Shown: positions 35,148-47,437 of the stretch, one piece after another
How the letters are laid out: each line of letters starts with the position of its first letter
How positions within the stretch are numbered: the first letter of the stretch is position 1
NCBI RefSeq assembly: GCF_020921035.1
Contig: NC_063157.1
Location: 2,356,001 to 2,420,000 of the forward strand
Direction of reading: 5' to 3'
Source of the DNA: Rhodamnia argentea
Taxonomy: Eukaryota > Streptophyta > Magnoliopsida > Myrtales > Myrtaceae
Length of the DNA: 64,000 nt
The notes under the pieces: generated by a model
Databases searched by the model: none
What the model was told of the DNA's origin: nothing
The model's input: only the letters and a program-made list of their open reading frames with translations
Translations under genes and position numbers: made by a program

Positions 35148-35404
35148 GTATATAGACATGGCAAAATGGAACCCGGGGCCTGGAACCGGTCCGGAATAGC
35201 CGGTTGCGACCCGTTTTTTTTTATTTAAAAAAAGGGAAACCTGGGGAAAAGAGCCGTTGGGCTCGGAGCCAGATAGTTCCGAACCGGAACCGGAACCCGC
35301 CTAGAACTACCGGTTCCAACACCGAATCGGAACCGGCCCCTTCAAGAGCCCGTTCCTGAACAGGAACAGTTTGTTTGGCCGAACCGGCCATATCTAGGTA
35401 TATA
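35145..35404. mobile_element. hAT-type MITE, 244 bp
   Basis: The element 35153-35396 starts TAGACATGGC and ends with the inverse GCCATATCTA (9 of 10 pairs). Outside lie GGTGTATA (35145-35152) and GGTATATA (35397-35404), an 8-bp duplication with one mismatch. The interior is rich in GGAACC and CCGGTTC motifs, like the 8721-9357 insert, so the two may belong to one family. Non-coding. Confidence 0.75.
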
Positions 35405-35820
35405 CACATATTAAAAAATATAAATCTCAACGTTAAGTGGGATCGGTATATTTGGTGAATGGCTAAATTGATCCAATCGAAAGAGTGAAAGGACCAAATG
35501 GAAGAAAAATTAAGATTCGACAATGAAATTGACGGTCATCTGAAGACTATGGAGACTATTTTTTGACATTGCTAATGAAAGTTCATTGACTGAATTGCTT
35601 TGAATCGGAAGAGGCTCAATTACATTTTGTACAGGAGCGGAGGATCACTTTTGAGCAAAAAAAGGAGGTGTCTCCACTACTACCCCACATCTCTCTCTGA
35701 ACCCGAGCCGCTAGACTTTTCTCTCTCAACTGTCGTAGGCGTTTCGCTTTCTCTCTCCGTATAACGCCGTTAGAATCGGTCCATCATCAATCATCTTCTC
35801 TCTTCCATCAAGCTCTCTTC

Positions 35821-35852
<32 letters not shown>

Positions 35853-35886
35853 CGCTGCTGAGAATCTGAATCTGTCCCTCATTGCC

Positions 35887-38800
35887 ATGGCATCCGCGAA
35901 GGATAACCTGCTGCCTCCAGGCCTGGTCTCCAATCTCCAGCAAGTCCTCTCGCGCCGCAAGGAGGAGGACGGTTCCGGCGACTCCGCTGAGCCGATCGAT
36001 CCTTCCACCTCGGACTCCGCCCCCGGCGGCGCGGACGCGGAGGATTGCTCTAAGCCGATCGTCCTGGTCACCAACAGCGACGGAATCGAGTCCCCCGGCC
36101 TCGCTTACCTCGTCGAAGCTCTCGTCCGCGAAGGCCTCTGCAATGTCCATGTCTGCGTTCCTCAATCGTAAGTCTCTCCCTCCCTCTCTCGCTCGCGCGC
36201 TCGCCGTTTGGAATTTCTCTCAGGTTCGTTGCTCGTCCTCCTCTCGTTGACGTCGCTCTTTTATTTGGATTGGCTTGTGATGTTGCTTTATTTCGGCTTC
36301 GCTTAATGCTTTATTTCGGCTTCGCTTAATGCTTGCTTCGATTGAGTATTGAGATTCTGGTAGTTTGGCCGTTTTGCTATGTTGTTCCTTTGCGATATGA
36401 ATTTCAATCAGCGCAATGGTTGTTAAAGATGACGTTTTTTCCTTCCTCCTTATCTGAATTTTCTCAGTTTTCTTCACACTTGCCCCCTTCTTCAATTGAG
36501 CTGCGATATTTGCTTCTTCCTTCCTGTTCAGTTCTCTTGTATTAATTTTCACTCTGAGAGGATACTTTGATGTGTTATTTTCAGTTTCTATTAGCGATTG
36601 TTAAATGTTTCGTTTGGCATTGTTTAGGGACAAATCGGCATCAGGTCATTCTGTGACTCTTAGAGAAACGGTTGCTGTGACATCCGCTGAAATAAATGGT
36701 GCTGTGGCTTATGAAGTTTCCGGTAGGGCTGCTACTTGTGCTTTTGACTTTCGATGATTTATGTTGCTTTTACTTTTGGGAATCCGAATGCATAAAGTGC
36801 TAAAAATCTAGCGTGGCCGTATCCATTTCCGAGTATTTTCTTTCAGTTGGCTAACCTCTGAGCTGCGGTTTGATCGTTACTTTCGAACCGATTTTATGTT
36901 CTCGTATTCCATCCTTCCATCTGGATCGGAAGCAACGAAAGCACAAACACTATTTATTGAAAGTGGATCCGTAAATTTTGCTTGTATCTTATGTGAGTGA
37001 TGTGGGGAAGTTGAAACTGCTTGCTTATAGCCGTATACCTTTGGCATTGTACTTTTGGTCAGGGACTCCTGTGGATTGTGTCTCATTAGCATTATCTGGA
37101 GCGCTTTTTTCATGGTCGAAGCCTCTATTGGTATGTGTCTGATACTGGTAATGTGATTCTGTCCTTTGGTTTTAATATTGGACATATTTTAAGTTTTACC
37201 ATTTTCTTTCATATTCAGGTTATTAGCGGAATCAATAGAGGTTCAAGCTGTGGCAATCAAATGTAAGCATAATTTGCTTGTATTTTCTGAATTGAAGAAG
37301 CATAACTATGCCGTAGACTTTCAGAAAACAATGAGTCGTTTCGCTGTGAAAAGTCTGAATTGAGACTCTGTCAGGTTTTACTCTGGTGTCATTGCTGGAG
37401 CTAGAGAAGCATTAATTTGCGGTATACCATCTTTATCCGTATCGCTGAACTGGTAAGCTACCGGTCTTTGTACTATTGAACATATGGTCTTCTTGGTGTT
37501 CTTCTTTTTCTTTATAAGGCTTTTCCTAAAAATTCAATGTTTACAGGAAAAAGGATGAGAGTCAAGAAAGTGATTTTAAGGACGCAGTTACTGTCTGCTT
37601 ACCATTAATAAATGCAACTATCAGAGATATTGAAAAGGGCACTTTTCCTAAAAGTTGCTCGTTGAATATAGAAGTTCCAACATCTCCTTTGACCAACAAG
37701 GTTTGTGTTCTTAAATTCCATGAAATGCACCTGGAATTAGTATTAGCATGGTTTGTGTTACCCATCTTGTACATAAAGAGTATAAGATGACATTTGTTCG
37801 CTATGACTTGTGCACATCAGTTCCATTTAATAATGCCATCTTTTGCTACTTTTAAAAATTTGCAAATTCCAGAAATGGCTGCCTTGGTACATGGTGTTTA
37901 GGCCTTGTTTAGTAGAAGAATTTTGTGCTCTTCATGCCTCCGTAGGTTAGGTAGCGTTCTTAGGCCTGAAACATTTGGATAGTTAAAGTTCTCTAACGAA
38001 TGTTGCAATATGTGGGGCCTCTTCTTAACTTTGTCGGCATGAGTTGATTTACGAAGTCACTTCATCTTTTTCGTGCATTTTAATGACCTCATAAAATGCA
38101 TACATGGCAGAAGCAGAACATCACTTTCTTTTCTTTCTATTCCTAATCATACCTTTGCATCCACCCAAATTCCCCTGACATGTGGCAACCCTTGAATGCT
38201 CATGTATGAGCATGGAAACCTTACTGCATAGGATTTGTAGAGCTGAATTGTCTCTCTTCAGTTGAGTAGAAACATATATGTGTTGATAATTATTCACTCA
38301 AAAGCACCTGCAAAAATATTTAGTTAGCTGAAAATCTCAAGGTTCATGTAAAAGAACTTACACTCAATTTATTTATGATGAGAGTAAACGATTGTGTTAC
38401 TATATTATATTCTGCAATTCTCTCCTGGACATCTATCTCACTTGATCTGCAATTCTGAGTACTCCTCGATGGGGACACCTTGTCGTTGTTGATAGTCAAT
38501 TAATCTCGTGGCTTCCATTTTCCGGGAGCTCAATTTAATATTTAATCTTCAACACTTGTTCCTTAGAATGATCTCATTTGGATTGATGCTTTTGAGCTTG
38601 TGCTTTTTGTCTTTGGCTCTCCTTTTTAACGAAACAAAAAGAATTCCCTGTGTAGCTGCATAATTCTTTAGCCTCTGCATTTCCTAATAAGCGATAGAAA
38701 AGAGTAATTGTGTTTTAGCACCTTTTTTTGACCTTCAACGCCCATTTGAACATGGAAAACAGCAATGTGACTCTTTTTCAATTACTTTTTGCATTGGTAG

Positions 38801-40628
38801 TCTGTTTATATGGGATCTATATTTGATTGACAGGGTTTCAAAGTTACGAAGCAAAGTTTATGGAGATCCACTCTGAACTGGCAAGCCGTTTCAGCTAATA
38901 GGCATTCATCTTCTGGGCACTTCATGTCCAATCAACAAAGCCTTGGCATCCAACTTGCACAGCTCAGTCGAGATGCATCTGCTGCTGTGAGTGCCTTAAA
39001 TTGAGGATCACCGCATATGCTTTTGTTGTGAGGTCAATTAGGCCATGTCCTTTTGATTCACCTCTTGTGACATCCATTACTCCTCCCAGGGTGCAGCTCG
39101 GCGTTTAACCACACAAAAGAAAAGTCTTCTTGAGATAGAATCAGTTGGTGCTGCTGGGAAACCTGACACAAACCGAGTGAAGAAGTTCTTCAGATTAGAG
39201 GTAAGGAAAAGTTAGTGACTTCTGTTGTATCCAAAAGAAATTTATAAATGCATAGCAGATTTTACAATCATGAAAGTTGTAGCTTGATAATTTATTTGCT
39301 ATCTGGTTTCCAGTGGTTACAGCATTTTTTCTCGTCTGTTTCGCTACAACGTAAATAGTCAGTCAGTGTTTTTACGCCTGTACCGAAAGCTTTCCTAATC
39401 AAATTCTTTTAATCTGGGTAGTTTGGCCATGCCACACCGTTGAGCTGATTTATTTCCTGTTAAGTACTCTATGGATGACATGGTATGTTGATTATTGGTA
39501 TATGTGGAATACTCAGTTCATGCACAGAGAGCAGGATGATGCAGATGAAGAATTGGATATCAGAGCTCTGGAGAATGGATTTGTAAGTTTACCTATTGTG
39601 TGCCTCCTTGCTTTGAGATCTTCAAAATGTGCAAGTGAAATATTTAACTGAAGTCCCAGCAGGGCTATGCACGATTCTTTCACACCTAATCAATGGGAAA
39701 GAAACATGTCCTTGGATTTAGTCCTTCATTTATTTAGAGTAATTGCTGTTGTCAGTGGTGAAAAGCTATAGGCGGCTTGTAGCAATCCGTTAATCGCATC
39801 TTGGTTAATGGATGTAGTTGAGAAGGCAGGAGTTCTAGAACTGACCATTAAGAAGAACTGACCATTAAGAATCGCTGTGGTAATTGTCTGGTGGAAAGAA
39901 AATAAAAATTGAGGGGATTATGTAGCTACGACAAATCTGGTGTTCTATCTAAAATTTGAACAGTGTGACCACTTTCAGCATGAAGGAATTAGGTGGACAA
40001 GCTTATCTTGGTGCCTGCCTGGAAAAGACACGGATTAATATTTGCAGGCCCTTACAATCTTGTGTGCCTCTATTTAGGAACTGTGCATCTATTGAGAAAT
40101 TGTGATTGATTCTGTTCTCCATTGGGTTATCTTCTTTTCTGACGGAATTTAGGTGGTTGGAACTCTGCTGGTCCTCCTTGAACTTGCTTGGACGCTATAG
40201 TTTTTGGTTGTCACAGATCAAATTTGCAGTCGGATGATCATGTCATACATCTAGTTTCATAATTGATCCATAATAGGATGCTCATTCATGAGCAGATACC
40301 CATACTGCACAAATGTCAGAAATAGGACTATTAGACTATTAGAAGCTCTTGCCACTATATACAATCGGATGCTGTGGAAAGACACAAGGCCTTCTTAAGT
40401 CGGAGACTAAGTTAATATACTTGTAATTAGACTGCCAACAACGAAAAGATGAAGTACTTTCTTGGTTGCTAGGATGTCTCACCTCAAAGGTCCACCTTCT
40501 TCTCATTCAATTTCCCTCCGATATAACAGGTTGCAGTCACGCCTCTATCACTTTCCCTAAAGGACCAGGAAGATGCCACAGCTGCTACATCGGACTGGAT
40601 TTCCTCTTTGCTTCAAAGAGAGCAATAA
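35887..40628 (+). CDS. SurE-type 5'/3'-nucleotidase (survival protein SurE-like phosphatase)
   Basis: Ten exons, all GT-AG, give 382 aa: 35887-36167, 36628-36722, 37063-37130, 37219-37262, 37375-37452, 37547-37700, 38834-38986, 39090-39200, 39517-39582 and 40530-40628. The start sits in a good context (GCCATGGC). After a Pro/Ser/Asp-rich N-terminus of about 55 residues comes the SurE fold: VLVTNSDGIESPG (59-71), DKSASGHSVTL (95-105), GTPVDCVSLALSGALF, VISGINRGSSCG (149-160) and YSGVIAGAREA. SurE enzymes are metal-dependent phosphatases acting on nucleoside monophosphates and short polyphosphates. Of the metal ligands known from Thermotoga SurE (D8, D9, S39, N95), D65, S97 and N154 are present, but D8 is Ser64. 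The C-terminal extension is not part of the bacterial core. No transit peptide is evident. CT-rich leader at 35826-35852. Confidence 0.93.
36285..36334. repeat. 24-bp tandem duplication in SurE intron 1
   Basis: The unit containing 'ctttatttcggcttcgctta' occurs twice in a row with no mismatch. It is purely intronic. Confidence 0.85.
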
Positions 40629-41353
40629 GGATTTGCCAAATTCAGCGACACGCAATTCTGTATACATCCGAGATTGAAATGCTAGACTAGTTCTCAATTG
40701 ATTTAAGATATGCTTAATTTTTCAACATATGTTTCTAAGTTATTGTTCGCTAGCTAAATTATTGGTAGGGTTTGGGTGGGGTTTGCAGTTTCTTTTTACA
40801 TGACCGAACTTGAGCACAGGGTAACAAAATACAGACCCCCTGTTTTGCCGAGATTGTTTTGTTGTCGCTTTATCTGTTGCTTTCTTTTTTCACTTAAAGC
40901 GAGAAGGAAGATTGGTCTTTTTGGCAATCTGGTTCTTGACACTTGAATGATTGTTCTGTCGACTTTTGAGTACCGAGTGATATCCAGTGCATGTCTGGTT
41001 TAACCCTTCTTTCATGGCTGGGGCAGAACTTTTCCAATCCAAGTCAGCTCATGATGTCATTCCCTTTGTTTGAAAGCCATGATGAAGATAAGTCCTTTCT
41101 TATAGATACAATTGCATCGCCTTGTGGGACAAGCCGATGCTCTCTGCGTAATGATCGGCATCACTAATTAGAATCTGGAGGAAGAAAGAAATAGAATGCA
41201 TCGACAGGAAAAGAGGCAATGCTTCGTCGGATCCTGTGGGAGAAGGAACTGGACCCTTAAGACTACGAGTGGAGCACGGGAGACGGCACACTTCTCGTGG
41301 GCCATCTTGTTTGCATTTGGGCGTAAAGCAATAGGTAATATGATTGGAGCAAT

Positions 41354-42900
41354 GGTGTCGAACAGGTGTGTCGGGTCTTAGGTCAAATCTAATACGATTC
41401 GACTCATATTAATCCATTTAATTCTTTTTGATTCTGTTTTCATACAGTACAAATGTAACGATCCATACCCAATCATTCCATACCCAATTTTAGTGGAGTA
41501 AGATGGTTCAAACCTGACTTTTCATGAATATGGAACCATATTAACTACATTATAGTGCGCTGAATAATTCTCCCCAACATACCTGATCCGTATTATTTAA
41601 GCACTTTAATATTTAGCCAAATAATAGTATACTTGTTTCTTATAATTTGATAAAAAAAAAATGATATTGTTAAAACACTTTCATGAAATACAAATTTCAT
41701 TTTTTAAGAGGTTTTCTATTTTTATGTTCTATTTTATTTTCCTTTTGTTCCCTCTGGCGACAGGCGGTTTGTGGCAGTGGCATTCCACCTCTTGAACAGT
41801 TTTTACATTTTTTTAATTTTATTTTTCTTTAATTTTCTTTTATTTTTTAAAAAGAATAATTGAAAAAATATAAACTAATATACTTGAGATCCATTGATCC
41901 GAGCCAAGTCCAACCTACTTAATTTGTTAGATGGGTTGAAAATGGGTTCAACTGTATGATCCATTTTTGACCTAGTTAATTCAACTTTAACTTTTTAAAT
42001 TCATTTTCACTTCGCCCTTTAAAAATTTACAGCCCATAGACAGGTCACTTGTAGAAAATATGAGTCAGAAAATGAATCATAGAGCCATATTGACGGATCC
42101 AGATTGGAGTGAGGAAGTTTTGAATTTGTCAAAGAGAGAGCTTCGATTCTATATTTTAGGTGGTGGACGAAAAAACTAAACTGAACTTTTAACAGTACTA
42201 GTCTATGTGCACGGGAGTTCTGTATATAGGGTTGTTCTTACCTAATCAAGGGGAAATAACGATTTAGCCATATCAAACGTGTCAAAATAGATCATAAACA
42301 TATTTTTATAATTCATATATGATGAGCTGAGTTGTTATATAGATTAATTATAAACCCATCAAATGGGTGGGTTAGGTCATAAATTGTCCGACCCAAAACA
42401 AATCCATTTAACCCGTTTATAATCCATTTTATTGCAATGCAAATCTCGTGATTGATGTCCGACATGACCCATACCCGACTTGCATTTCTAAATCACCTCC
42501 ATATTTAATCCAATTTATGAATATTCATACACAAATTGAGGTGGGAGTACGGAGTGAGAGCGCGATATCGAGTAAGGGTAAGAGAGAATGAAGAGAAAAT
42601 TATAGAAGTGTGTTGGCACTAAACAAGTTGTAAAACCCATTTATGACCTATTTAACACTTATATTAAGTTAAATCCATTTATGACTTATTTATTGAATAT
42701 AACTAATTCAAATACCCACTCAATTTTGGGTACGAATTTTCCTAGATTGAATGAAATATAGAAGTGGTTTAGGAATACGTTTCGGGTATTTGTCACTATA
42801 TTTGCATGGCAATAAATGGGTTGTAAGAGGATTAAACGATTCTATTTGGGTTAAACCATTTATGACCCGATCCCACCCGACACACTCGTTTGACGGTGTC
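41354..42900. mobile_element. Foldback element, about 1.5 kb, probable hAT relative
   Basis: The left end (tgtcgaacaggtgtgtcggg) is matched by the inverse of the right end (cccgacacactcgtttgacg), an imperfect inverted repeat of about 20 bp. The interior contains many degenerate 'acccatttatgacc' units in both orientations, and a segment at 42400-42760 related to 15530-15900. There is no transposase. I could not settle the target-site duplication. Confidence 0.55.
42400..42760. repeat. Dispersed repeat, copy 2
   Basis: Related to 15530-15900 (shared 'atatttaatccaat', 'gagagaatgaag' and 'tatttattgaatataacta' blocks in the same order). It lies within the 41354-42900 foldback unit. Confidence 0.6.
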
Positions 42901-43590
42901 TAATCGACTTATCAGATGCATTGCTTGTTTGCGGTGAAGGACAGTGCCGCATATATTTCATTGAAAATCTCTCCCTTCGTACTTAAATTTGTATATTTAC
43001 ATTTTCAGGTTTACTTCTTCCCTTAATTTCAGTACAGGGTAGATCGAGGATGCTCGCGGTCATTGTTGGTGTGCTTCCAGTTCCAACCACGAATTATGAC
43101 CAAGAAAGAAACAACGACAAGTGATCAAGCGTCAGAGGAACTCCCTTTGGTCAGTCTTCTTCATCTGAGCGAATCGGTAAGACGATGAAAATTACGAAAT
43201 GAGTCAAGGAGATCGACGGAATTTGATTGGTTGAGGGTTGTCTCATGCATGCAAATTTGATTAGTCCGATGTTTCCTCCTCCACGACACGTCGTCTTTGA
43301 ATTTTTCCATACCGCATGTTTTTGTCGCAGGAAAGACGTCGCGCGAAGCAGTTAGGGAAATTGAAAATTTGATTGAGTCCGTTCCAGTTAGATCAGGAAA
43401 AAATTTCATACAAAGTTCCCTAGACGCCGGGAGCACCTGTGCATTGAAATCTTAGTACAGAAGAATTAAAAATGAACAAATAAAGAACTCTGTTGCCTCT
43501 CTACAGCATGTTATTTCTGTACCATTTGGGACCTAAGTCAGGCCTAATTCTGTCATCTCTACAATGAATTTTCCCTGGACCGGAACGCAT

Positions 43591-46336
43591 TCAAAATGGC
43601 CGATCCTTCGAACCGAGAGTATCTAGTGAATCATGTAGACTACAGGTCCGTCGCCCCATGTAGGAGATCCGAGGCGAGAGGTGGATTCTAGGACTGGGCC
43701 GTGGCGACGGAATAGGGCCGTTACAGGTTAAGGAACTGTTGGCGCGGAGGCTCCTCGGGGATAGCTTCACGTGCTCGAGCGCCTGGAATTGTAGGCTTGA
43801 CGGATACTCTCTCACGCACCCGATTCGCGGGCCCGCTCCCGTGCTCCATTTCTGCCTCAGCGGCTTCCCCAACTTGCAGACCGGTTTATCTTCCTTGGCC
43901 TCGGTTGGGTTGAGACCGTCGTTGGGTGCGCTTGATATTGCAGAACTTGCGGTTGATTTGTCTATGCAGTCTTCAGGGGGTTTGGACAGTTCCTCAAGAG
44001 TGAGTTTCGGCGGGATTTCATCGTCCGCTGCACATCGCTGTGGCATACAAGAACGGATATCAGCTTTAAACTAGTGAAGAAATAGTTTAGCTCAATAAGA
44101 AGCTGCTTCATTCATGCTTTAAGACGTTAGGAATTTACCTTGACATTGGTCAAGTCAACATTGTGTTCTCGAAGAAAGCTGATGAACTCCATGAAATTCT
44201 CTTCCGTTGGGTGATAGTGACCACTGTAAGGCCATATCGCCTGCAATATTGGAGAAAACGAGAGATGATAAGGAACATCAATTGCCACGAGCGATACATT
44301 TTCTTTAGATAGAAGCTGCCGGTTCGGGCATATATGTTTGTCTGTCAATGTTTGAGGGTACCTTGAGGATGCCGTTGTGTGCCACCAATCTCCCAGCTGC
44401 GGTGGCGGCTCCTCCCGCCAAGAAACTGGAGTGCTGAAATTGACCTTTTATCTTCCGTCCGACATACAAGTTCCTCGACGTGCTGAGGACAAAGATCCAT
44501 TTCGATCCCTCCACCGTGCTAAGAGGCACACCGTCTTTCCTATAAACAAGCTTCCCGTTCTCTATGATCACTTCATAAGCTTTCCGCTCTTTCTGTGAGA
44601 AAGATGAAACGTAAACACATAACAGACAACATATTGTCGAAAAGCGAGCATTGGTTTGGCCATAATATCCTGTCTAGGCTAAGCAATTTAAACCCTTACT
44701 CTGCTGTACTTACAGGTCCGAGATAGTTGATACGCTGATGCTTAAGAGCGCTCCTCGAGCACTTTTCGAGATTCACTTCTCTTCCATCTCCGATGTCCAA
44801 CCTTCAATTTTGCAGAGGCCAATTTAAAAGCAGATCCCGGCATGCCATACAGTAGCTTAGTTGTTTATCAAGGATTTACCAGTAAAAGAAAGGTTGTGAG
44901 CTCTCACTTGCAAACCAGACATCGTAGTAGAACTGTAGATTGTGTCCGTAACGATGGCACGGGTCAATCTGCAAAAGATGAGAAAAGGTTCGATGGATAA
45001 GTAATCCATCTTCTTTCTTGACTGATGCCAGGTCAGCCTATAATCAGCCTATGAAAGACATTCAAGACCTTTGAAATCAAATTCGGAGTGCATAAGAAGT
45101 AATGGTTGGCTATGGTTGATGACATCAGCTGTTGACAATGGTATACAAGGCAGGGAAATTAGTCAAAAGGTGTTGATTAACATAGTTCTCATCTTGGACA
45201 AGTTCTTCTCCCAAAAGAACTTGTTCCATCGAGGTCATTTGATCATGGAGTCCTCATGCTAGTCGCGGACCCAAAGGATAACATCCCGTGACAGTAATTG
45301 TCGATTCAGTCGATTCGGTAGCACTTAGTGTAAGTTTCATTCTTGAGACTACAGAAAAAGCCTCTATACAGCATTAAGACCAGGTGCTTACAGCTTCAAG
45401 CCAGTGTCTCAAGGCTAGTTTCTGAGCTTTCTCATCCTTGGAAAGACCCTTCCCTACCTGCAAATCACAATCTGAATCATACAACCGACTACCTCGCATA
45501 ACCAAAAGACGAAAAAGGTGCATTTTTTTCTGCATTTGTTGTTGGGAAGATTGAACCTAATAAAGAAACAAAGAGATCAAAAAGTTTCTCTAACATGGTG
45601 GAGAGAATGAGAATGAGACCTTGGGATTTCAGCTAACAAGGTCAAGAAGGGCAGCATCTATATAGTTTGGAACTAGTCAATAGTCAAGATTGATTATTCA
45701 ACGACAAAGTGTGAATTCAAATGGCGTGCAAAAAGGCAAGAATAAGAAGAAAATTACCTTTGCAGCTCTTGTCCTTGCCCTTGCCCACCTCGAAACAGCA
45801 GTTTCTGGCTTATCAGTGTCATAGTAAGAGACGGAACTCTGTTGAAGCTCTGTATAATCCCACCATCTCCACCTGCAACACATGAGTAGAGACATTTGCA
45901 TGATGACAAAATCCTTACAACCCAAAAGAGAAAAAAAATTAGTTTAAATCCTCTCTGGACATAACTGCAAGTAGGGATCAAATAGACTTTACCAGAGCTC
46001 CTCAATGACAATAGCGCAATCTGCAAGGTTCCGTCTTGTTCGGTAGCTCTTGTAAACTTTCTGCAGCATAACGGCAGCTGCATTGAGCTCATTGGCCGGT
46101 GTTGGAGAAATCGAATCCTCGGACTTGGATATTGTCTCGTTGGCATAATACATGTCCATGGACTTGCACTCATCGCGGGAATATTTCGCTTCTAAACATA
46201 TGCACTTCAACAGAACTTGAGTCTTGGGCTCTAATTTCTCAGACTTAAGCCTCTTGAGGTGCTTCTCCTTGGAATCACCCGGCCTGTTCGCTCCATCCAA
46301 GATCCTTTTGCTGAAGCTAATCGCTCTCAGTGTCAT
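43591..46336 (-). CDS. IQM: IQM-type calmodulin-binding protein (single IQ motif)
   Basis: Eight coding exons, GT-AG, give 493 aa: 46336-45993, 45872-45758, 45457-45392, 44968-44880, 44801-44714, 44592-44362, 44240-44139 and 44037-43591. The single IQ motif ([12 protein letters not shown], 91-102) binds calmodulin without calcium. After it come blocks diagnostic of the plant IQM family: [86 protein letters not shown] and, near the C-terminus, [19 protein letters not shown] proteins act in stomatal movement, ROS and hormone signalling; IQM1 works with catalase 2. The ATG at 46336 was chosen because an in-frame TAG lies upstream and the preceding GTG cannot start. The region between exon 7 and the C-terminal block is shorter than in Arabidopsis IQM1. 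Confidence 0.95.
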
Positions 46337-46887
46337 CTTTCTGCGTTTCACGGCGTAAGTGGTGGGAGGTTGCTTCTACTACCACTGTTCTGTCTGCATT
46401 TCAAAATTTCAAATTGTGTGATCAGTGCTTCAAGATTTTGAAGGAGATAAAAGATGCAGAGTGCCATACTGCCATCTGATGAAAATTTCAGTCTCACGGC
46501 CTTGACACGATTAAAGAGAACATTTTGATCTGGAATTCAATCTGAATTAATGATAATAATCTCAGTTCCTATTAATCTGGAGCGAGTGCAGGCACCCTCA
46601 TTTGATCTAGCTCTTCATTCGAACAAGATTCTGTCTTGTAATGTCCCACCATTTTCATCAAACATATGCAGCAAGAGGAAAACGTTTGCATTTTTGCACC
46701 AGACAGACAAGAGATGGATGAATTTTTGCAGTTCTTGGAATCTCAGAATCAATTGAATGAGATGATTAAAAGCACAACATCCCTTCTATGAACAGAATCT
46801 GAAAAGCCAAGAAGATGAGTTCTGCACGACTCAGCCGACACAATGAACACAAACTGAAAAACCAGGAACTGATTGAATGAGCCATGT

Positions 46888-46938
<51 letters not shown>

Positions 46939-47020
46939 TCTTACCTCAGCAAGGCTCAAAGAACAAAAGGCAAAAGTGCTGTACAATCAAACACAACATC
47001 AGTGTTCGTATGTCTATGAA
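46337..47020 (-). other. IQM 5' UTR with an intron
   Basis: On the minus strand GCTGAG|GTAAGA (donor at 46944-46943) and ttgaaatgcag|ACAG (acceptor ending at 46394) bound an intron of about 550 bp in the leader. A first non-coding exon would run from about 47020 to 46945 and a second from 46393 into the start codon. The intron begins with the (CT)n run at 46890-46935. Leader introns close to the start codon often raise expression in plants. Inferred from splice sites only. Confidence 0.6.
46890..46935. repeat. (AG)23 microsatellite
   Basis: A pure AG run, just downstream of the proposed leader-intron donor of the IQM gene. Confidence 0.95.
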
Positions 47021-47047
47021 TTCTCCTTCTGAACCGACCAGGCTCCC

Positions 47048-47055
47048 TTTTTATA
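47048..47055 (-). promoter_or_regulatory. TATA box of the IQM gene
   Basis: The minus strand reads TGTATAAAAAGGG here. It lies about 30-35 bp upstream of the start expected from the proposed non-coding first exon and about 710 bp upstream of the ATG. Confidence 0.6.
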
Positions 47056-47361
47056 CAAGCAGCCAACCACTGGAACGTGGAGCCCACAATGTACGTGCAA
47101 AGACACAGCATTCAGACGGGGGCTTACTACAGCGAGATAACCTCGTACCGTGTGGGTAAAGGACATTGTTGGCTTTATTGCAGTGAATTGTACTCGTCAA
47201 AAGCAAAGTTTATTTCATTTTCTGTGAATATTCATTTTTTTGCAAAAGGAGAGTGAAATTTTTTGTGTAGCTATTGCTACTAACATCCTATTTTTCGCAG
47301 TATATCGCATCGATCTGGATTACTTGTAGTATTTTTCAATCGGTAAGAGATTTGACCTTAT

Positions 47362-47437
47362 AAGTCACTTTATGACATAGTGTGGATTGTATAATAAAAT
47401 AGAACATGATATAATCGGACAAAAAAAAAGTCACTTT
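47362..47437 (+). mobile_element. Candidate short retroposon, 10-bp duplication
   Basis: AAGTCACTTT at 47362-47371 recurs at 47428-47437. The 56 bases between end in 'aatcggac' plus A7. Two of the repeat bases are A and could belong to the tail, so the certain duplication is 8 bp. The end GGAC-A(n) matches the other micro-insertions. Confidence 0.5.

Larger units (their letters stand above)
30607..35886. other. Repeat-rich intergenic region upstream of the SurE gene
   Basis: No gene is supported. Bases 30607-30790 are the promoter side of the RRM gene; 35640-35886 is the likely SurE promoter and 5' UTR. Between them are an imperfect repeat of 'ccctaaaatttgga'-type units (31110-31370), fragments of the 933-1549 MITE family (32160-32340), a MITE at 32955-33185, a GC-rich repeat fragment (33480-33610), three poly(A) micro-insertions and a hAT-type MITE. 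All are described separately or too decayed to name. Confidence 0.5.
40629..43590. other. Intergenic region between convergent SurE and IQM genes
   Basis: No gene is supported. The first few hundred bases probably include the SurE 3' UTR and the last 100-300 the IQM 3' UTR. The middle is occupied by the foldback-like element at 41354-42900. Open frames at 41100-41381 and 43161-43436 have no recognisable content. Confidence 0.5.

Noticed and set aside
35791..36165. Minus-strand 124-aa open frame
   Set aside because: Antisense to SurE exon 1; the plus strand has conserved SurE motifs and correct splice sites.
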